Position numbers and translations under genes: made by a program
In this document: in pieces, positions 60,138-64,000 of the stretch
Layout of the letters: every line of letters starts with the position of its first letter
How positions within the stretch are numbered: the first letter of the stretch is position 1
Assembly: GCA_021647265.1 (NCBI GenBank)
Contig: JAKIVA010000003.1
Coordinates: forward strand, 26,896-90,895
Source: Lutibacter sp.
Lineage (GTDB): Bacteria; Bacteroidota; Bacteroidia; Flavobacteriales; Flavobacteriaceae
Reading direction: 5' to 3'
DNA: 64,000 nucleotides
The notes under the pieces: model-generated
Database searches by the model: none
What the model was told of the DNA's origin: nothing
Seen by the model: the letters and a program-made list of their open reading frames with translations, nothing else

Positions 60138-61394
60138 ATGAAAAAAGTACTTTATTTAATAACACTCGTTACATTATTTGTAACCACCTTAACAGCGCAA
60201 CAACTAGACCTATCTGCTGAAATAAGACCACGTTTCGAAAGTAGGCATGGGTTTAAAACATTAATTGATGCAGGAGTTGATGGAGCTAACTTTATTTCAC
60301 AACGTTCTCGTTTAAATTTTAACTTTGAACAAGATAAAATTAAGTTAGGTATAGTGCTTCAAAATGTTCGTGTTTGGGGAGATGTAGGTACACTCTCTAG
60401 CAATGACACTCAAATAGCTTTTCATGAGGCCTGGGCTGAAACTATTTTATTTGAAAAGGTTTCATTGAAATTAGGACGTCAAGAAATTGTTTATGATGAT
60501 CACCGTATTTTTGGAAATGTAGATTGGGCTCAACAAGCGAGAAGCCATGATGCTCTTTTGCTTAAGTTTATACCCAATAAGAATAATAGGTTAGACCTAG
60601 GTTTTGCCATTAATTCAGATGGGCAGTTTTTAGTTGATGCTTTGTATAGCAATACTGCTGGATACAAAGCTTTTCAATATGCGTGGTATCATGGTAAATT
60701 CAATAAAGTAGGTTTAAGTTTATTAGCACTCAATACAGGTATTGAGTATTTAAACATAAGTAATAATCAAACAATAGATTACATGCAAACAATTGGTACA
60801 CGTTTGACCTATAAGTCAGGTAAATTTGATATCAATGCTGCGAGTTATTTTCAGTCAGGGAAATCACGAAATGCCAATGTTTCTGCCGGTTATTTCGGAG
60901 GGAATTTAAACTATAAAATTACACGTAATTTTACCTTAGGTGTTGGAATTGATTACCTATCAGGTAAAGATATGAATGATACAAGTACAGATATTAAATC
61001 GTTTGCACCATTATTTGGAACCAATCATAAATTTAACGGTTGGATGGATTACTTTTACGTAGGTAACCATGCTAATTCAGTAGGTTTAAGTGATGTAAAT
61101 GCAACATTAGCCTATAAAAAAGATAAGTTTTCTGCTAAATTAATTCCACATTTCTTTTCAGCAGCTGCAGATGTTTATAACAATACAACAAAGATGGACA
61201 ATTATTTAGGAACAGAAATAGACCTTGTTTTAGGGTATAAAATTGCAAAAGATATTATGTTTAATGTTGGCTACTCTAAAATGTATGCCACTAGTAGTAT
61301 GGAAGTCTTAAAAGGAGGAGATAAAGATGCTAATAACAGTTGGGGGTGGGTAATGTTAGCCTTTAAACCTAAGTTATTTACATCAACTAAATAA
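60138..61394 (+). CDS. Outer-membrane porin of the alginate-export-like type
   Basis: 418 aa. Signal peptide ends LTAQ (~residue 20). The mature protein begins LDLSAEIRPRFESRHGFK and has RSRLNFNFEQDKIKLGI, SLKLGRQEIVYDDHRIFGNVDW and QQARSHDALLLKF, matching alginate-export/OprD-like barrels common in Bacteroidetes; it finishes WVMLAFKPKLF. It starts 12 nt after the TonB receptor. In this setting it could admit nitrite or nitrate; substrate is not determined by sequence. Confidence 0.8.
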   Translation: MKKVLYLITLVTLFVTTLTAQQLDLSAEIRPRFESRHGFKTLIDAGVDGANFISQRSRLNFNFEQDKIKLGIVLQNVRVWGDVGTLSSNDTQIAFHEAWAETILFEKVSLKLGRQEIVYDDHRIFGNVDWAQQARSHDALLLKFIPNKNNRLDLGFAINSDGQFLVDALYSNTAGYKAFQYAWYHGKFNKVGLSLLALNTGIEYLNISNNQTIDYMQTIGTRLTYKSGKFDINAASYFQSGKSRNANVSAGYFGGNLNYKITRNFTLGVGIDYLSGKDMNDTSTDIKSFAPLFGTNHKFNGWMDYFYVGNHANSVGLSDVNATLAYKKDKFSAKLIPHFFSAAADVYNNTTKMDNYLGTEIDLVLGYKIAKDIMFNVGYSKMYATSSMEVLKGGDKDANNSWGWVMLAFKPKLFTSTK

Positions 61395-61627
61395 TTAAAA
61401 CCCGTTGTGCATTTTAACTTTTTAAACCTACCGTTATGTCAGTTCCAAGTTTTGATAAAAAATGCATCGATAACGATTGCCTTTAACTAAAAAACCTATT
61501 CTCGATACTAATTTTAAGCCTAAAAAGGCTAAAATTCACTCAAATTGATGAAATTTTATTATAATGAACAACAGGTTAATTAAAATATAATATTAGAATT
61601 GTTTGAAAATTAGTGTAATTTTTGCAT

Positions 61628-61672
61628 ATAATTGCTGTAACTAAAATTTGCTAGCTTTACAATAGCAATTAT
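61628..61672 (+). promoter_or_regulatory. norQ promoter overlapped by a 9-bp inverted repeat
   Basis: TTG (61632-61634), 17 nt, TAGCTTTA (61652-61659) has the same layout and -7 sequence as norC. ATAATTGCT (61628-61636) and AGCAATTAT (61664-61672) flank it as a perfect dyad. The remaining gap 61395-61627 has no ORF; a 17-nt repeat is at 61398-61414. Confidence 0.5.
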
Positions 61673-61694
61673 ATACAAAATAAAATTTAAATTA

Positions 61695-62474
61695 ATGAAT
61701 AAAAATACGCCATACTATAGAGCCATAGGTAAAGAAATTGATGTTTTTGAACATTCATATAAAAATAAAATTCCATTTTTATTAAAAGGCCCTACTGGTA
61801 CTGGAAAGTCTAGATTTATAGAGTTTATGGCTTATAAATTAGATAAGAAGCTAATTACTATTTCTTGTCATGAAGAAACTTCTTCAACCGATTTAATAGG
61901 TAGATATATTATAAAAGGTGCAGAAACTATTTGGTTAGACGGGCCACTTACAACCGCAATTAAAGAAGGAGCTATTATTTATTTAGATGAAATTGCAGAA
62001 GCTAGGCCTGATGTTATAGTTGCAATTCATTCATTAACTGACCATAGACGAGAATTGTTTATTGATAAATTAGGAATAACAGTGAAAGCGCATCATGATT
62101 TTATGTTGGTAGCTTCATTCAACCCCGGATACCAAAAAGGATTTAAAGAATTAAAACCATCAACCAGACAACGGTTTATTGCAACCTCTTTTGACTATCC
62201 TGAAGCTAAAATTGAAGCTGAGATTTTGATAAATGAAACTAAAATTGAAATAGAAATAGCGAAAAAATTAGTCAATATTGCAACCAAAATTAGAAACTTA
62301 ACTGAGCTTGGTTTAACAGAAACAGTTTCTACACGTTTATTAGTAGATGCTGCAAAATTAATTCATAGCGGATTACCAAAACGGCTTTCAGTGGAAGTAG
62401 CTATTGTAGAACCTTTAACTGATGATATTGAAGTAGTAGAAGCTTTAAAAGATTTATGTAATTTAATGATTTAA
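61695..62474 (+). CDS. norQ: NorQ AAA+ ATPase for NO reductase activation
   Basis: 259 aa. MoxR/CbbQ-type AAA+ protein: Walker A KGPTGTGKSRFIEFM (~31-45), Walker B GAIIYLDEIAEARPDVI (~95), sensor FMLVASFNPGYQKGFKELKP and arginine finger region STRQRFIA. With NorD it inserts FeB into NorB, making cNOR active (established for the Paracoccus/Pseudomonas pair). It lies 120 nt upstream of norD with a REP-like repeat between. All nucleotide motifs are intact. Confidence 0.94.
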   Translation: MNKNTPYYRAIGKEIDVFEHSYKNKIPFLLKGPTGTGKSRFIEFMAYKLDKKLITISCHEETSSTDLIGRYIIKGAETIWLDGPLTTAIKEGAIIYLDEIAEARPDVIVAIHSLTDHRRELFIDKLGITVKAHHDFMLVASFNPGYQKGFKELKPSTRQRFIATSFDYPEAKIEAEILINETKIEIEIAKKLVNIATKIRNLTELGLTETVSTRLLVDAAKLIHSGLPKRLSVEVAIVEPLTDDIEVVEALKDLCNLMI

Positions 62475-62492
62475 AAACCGTTATCCTGAATA

Positions 62493-62573
62493 TGTCATAT
62501 TGAGAGGAGTCGAAGTATTATTTCAGGGATTTCACCAAATAAATAATAAAGATGGCTGAGCGAAGTCGAAGCC
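62493..62573. repeat. REP-like palindromic repeat between norQ and norD
   Basis: TGTCATATTGAGAGGAGTCG at ~62494 and GGCTGAGCGAAGTCGAAGCC at ~62554 resemble the Bacteroidetes intergenic repeat GTCATTCTGAGCGAAGTCGA; related arms appear at 16396 and 16480. The copy is degenerate. Confidence 0.55.
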
Positions 62574-62595
62574 AAAAAAAAACAGCAAATTACCA

Positions 62596-64000
62596 ATGTT
62601 CGAATTCGAACCCGATGAATATATATTTACAAAACTTGCTTATTACTTTAAACGACGTAAACGTAAAAAGGAAGAAAGCAAAGCCAATGTGGTTAATTTA
62701 AGCGATTTAAAACCTAGGTTAACTATTTTTGCCAGAGCAGTAACGGGTGAGGCTATAGAAATATATGATGCAGAAAGAGAGGGTGGTTATAAAAACAATA
62801 ACTTTTTTTTGCCATCTAAATTTTCTGATTTCCAAACGGTTGATGAAAATATCTCTTTTTATTTATTCAGAATTTTATATTTAGCAATTCAAAAAAATTT
62901 AAATTTAAATTGGAACGACAATCATGAGCATGAATTGTTGGAATCTCAACAAAAAGCCAACGAAACTTCTTCAATTGTTTTAGAAACGTTATTTGAACAA
63001 TTCCCTATTACTAAAAAGTATTTTGAGCAATTTAAAAAGCATTATGAATCTAAAGTTAAAGAAGAGTTATTAACAGATTACACTTTTATTTTTGGGAAGT
63101 GGATGCGAAATACTCCTGAAGAAGATTCAAATAAGAAACTTAAAAATTTTACAGATAAGGTAAAAAAAGGGAAAGAAGAAAAACCAAAAACTATTTTAAA
63201 ATCAAAAGCTGTTGAAGAAATAATTTCAGTACAAGTTGATGAAAAACAACGCGAAGATGCTACCACCCAGCACCAATTTGAAAAAGTGGAAACCGCTGAT
63301 GAATTTGCTGGAAATTGGAGAGATATGGATGGTGATGACGACTTAAAAGATCATGAAAACGCATTAGATGAACTAAATATGAAATACACAGTGCGTGTAG
63401 ACGATACAGCTCATTCCGTATATCAAGCCGATTTTGTTGAAAACACCACAGTGTCTGAAAGTGCTGAGGTTGATAACTCAGGGTATCATATTTTGTATGA
63501 TGAATGGAATTATTCCAAGCGGAAATACAAAGAAGGTTTTTGTAAAGTATACCCTAAAACCTTATTAAAAACAAATGTGCCCTATTATAAAAAAACCATC
63601 AATCAAAATAAATCTACTTTAAACGGACTGCGTAAAATGTTAACTACGGTTAATAATAAATTGCAACAACAACGTCGTCAAACGCAGGGAGAAGAATTTG
63701 ATATTGATGCTATTACAGATTTATTTGTTGATGTACATTCTGGGCATACACCTTCAGAAAAAATATACCTTTCTAAACGTAAAAAAGAAAAAGATTTATC
63801 TATTTTATTATTGCTAGATATTAGTTTGTCAAGTGATGGTTACGCAGGATGAAATAGAGTTATAGATGTAGAAATACAAGTTTCTATTTTATTTGGTGAA
63901 ATTTTAAATGAGTTTAACATAGATTTTTCGATAGATTGCTTTGACTCTAAAACAAGAAACCATTCAACGTATATTACCATAAAAGGTTTTGATGATGATT
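62596..64000 (+). pseudogene. norD: norD interrupted by an in-frame TGA; continues past the window
   Basis: The frame opens with MFEFEPDEYIFTKLAYYFKR and codes 418 residues to TGA 63850-63852. The last residues LLLLDISLSSDGYAG hold the VWA MIDAS motif DISLS. After the TGA the same frame continues without interruption to the window end: NRVIDVEIQVSILFGEILNE, then a further VWA-like stretch with IDFSIDCFDSKTRNHSTYIT. Without the stop this is a normal NorD. TGA could be a TGG changed by one base, a sequencing error, or a read-through site. If real, the product loses nearly all of its VWA domain. Confidence 0.88.

Noticed and set aside
63850..63852. Selenocysteine codon in norD
   Set aside because: The position is not a catalytic Cys in the family and no selenocysteine insertion hairpin was evident after the TGA; a lesion or error is simpler.

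Overview
The window is AT-rich chromosomal DNA from a member of the Bacteroidetes, almost certainly family Flavobacteriaceae. Supporting this are the fused SecDF, the CcsB-CcsA fusion, an HPRT-adenylate kinase fusion, LysM and TonB-plug style envelope proteins, DUF5916, DUF456 and DUF6588 type proteins, the absence of Shine-Dalgarno sequences, and many copies of the Bacteroidetes -7 promoter element TAnnTTTG. The genus cannot be fixed from this sequence. No rRNA, tRNA or CRISPR array was seen.

Layout. 1-3.7 kb: end of a PLP-dependent deaminase-like gene, a glucosaminidase lipoprotein, a plug/TPR protein and a small Spy-like protein. 3.8-4.3 kb: wrecked IS1595 and IS256 transposase remnants. 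4.3-10.0 kb: a minus-strand operon hoxF-hoxU-hoxY-hoxH-hoxW-hoxI for a soluble NAD+-linked [NiFe] hydrogenase, with the Cupriavidus necator gene order. 10.1-12.0 kb: IS982 remnant and an IS110 transposase split by an in-frame stop. The hydrogenase therefore sits between two patches of IS debris and looks imported. 12.4-24.8 kb: ygiQ, an MscS channel, a gluzincin-like metalloprotease, outer-membrane or regulatory-domain proteins and lysS. 24.9-25.7 kb: a probable structured small RNA and a parDE toxin-antitoxin pair. 26.3-30.1 kb: a BlaI/BlaR1-like operon with three palindromic operators, a TPR protein and a second TonB-C-like lipoprotein. 30.1-51.7 kb: housekeeping genes (obg, hpt-adk fusion, secDF, fhs, mdh, gyrB, M16 protease, guaA, LysM/PBP protein, ccsBA).

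52-64 kb: tryptophanase preceded by a small leader ORF, then a nitric-oxide/nitrite respiration cluster: Rrf2 regulator (NsrR-like), norC, norB, nirS (cytochrome cd1, here a predicted lipoprotein), a TonB-dependent receptor, a beta-barrel porin, norQ and norD. norC and nirS share two upstream elements: an FNR-type TGAT-N4-ATCA box about 45 bp upstream of the predicted start site, and an AAAAGAY-N6-GTCTTTT inverted repeat just downstream of the promoter. A related sequence lies in the promoter of the Rrf2 gene. This suggests dual control by a Crp/Fnr-type activator and the Rrf2 repressor. norD carries an in-frame TGA at the VWA MIDAS motif and runs off the window.

Several non-coding elements recur: a 192-bp terminal-inverted-repeat element (full copy at 51.8 kb, partial copies at 12.2 and 16.3 kb), a second palindromic element nested in the 16.3-kb copy, and short REP-like pieces. 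Promoter-to-start geometry suggests leaderless mRNAs for ygiQ and guaA and corrects several gene starts (fhs, mdh, hoxF, hoxU).
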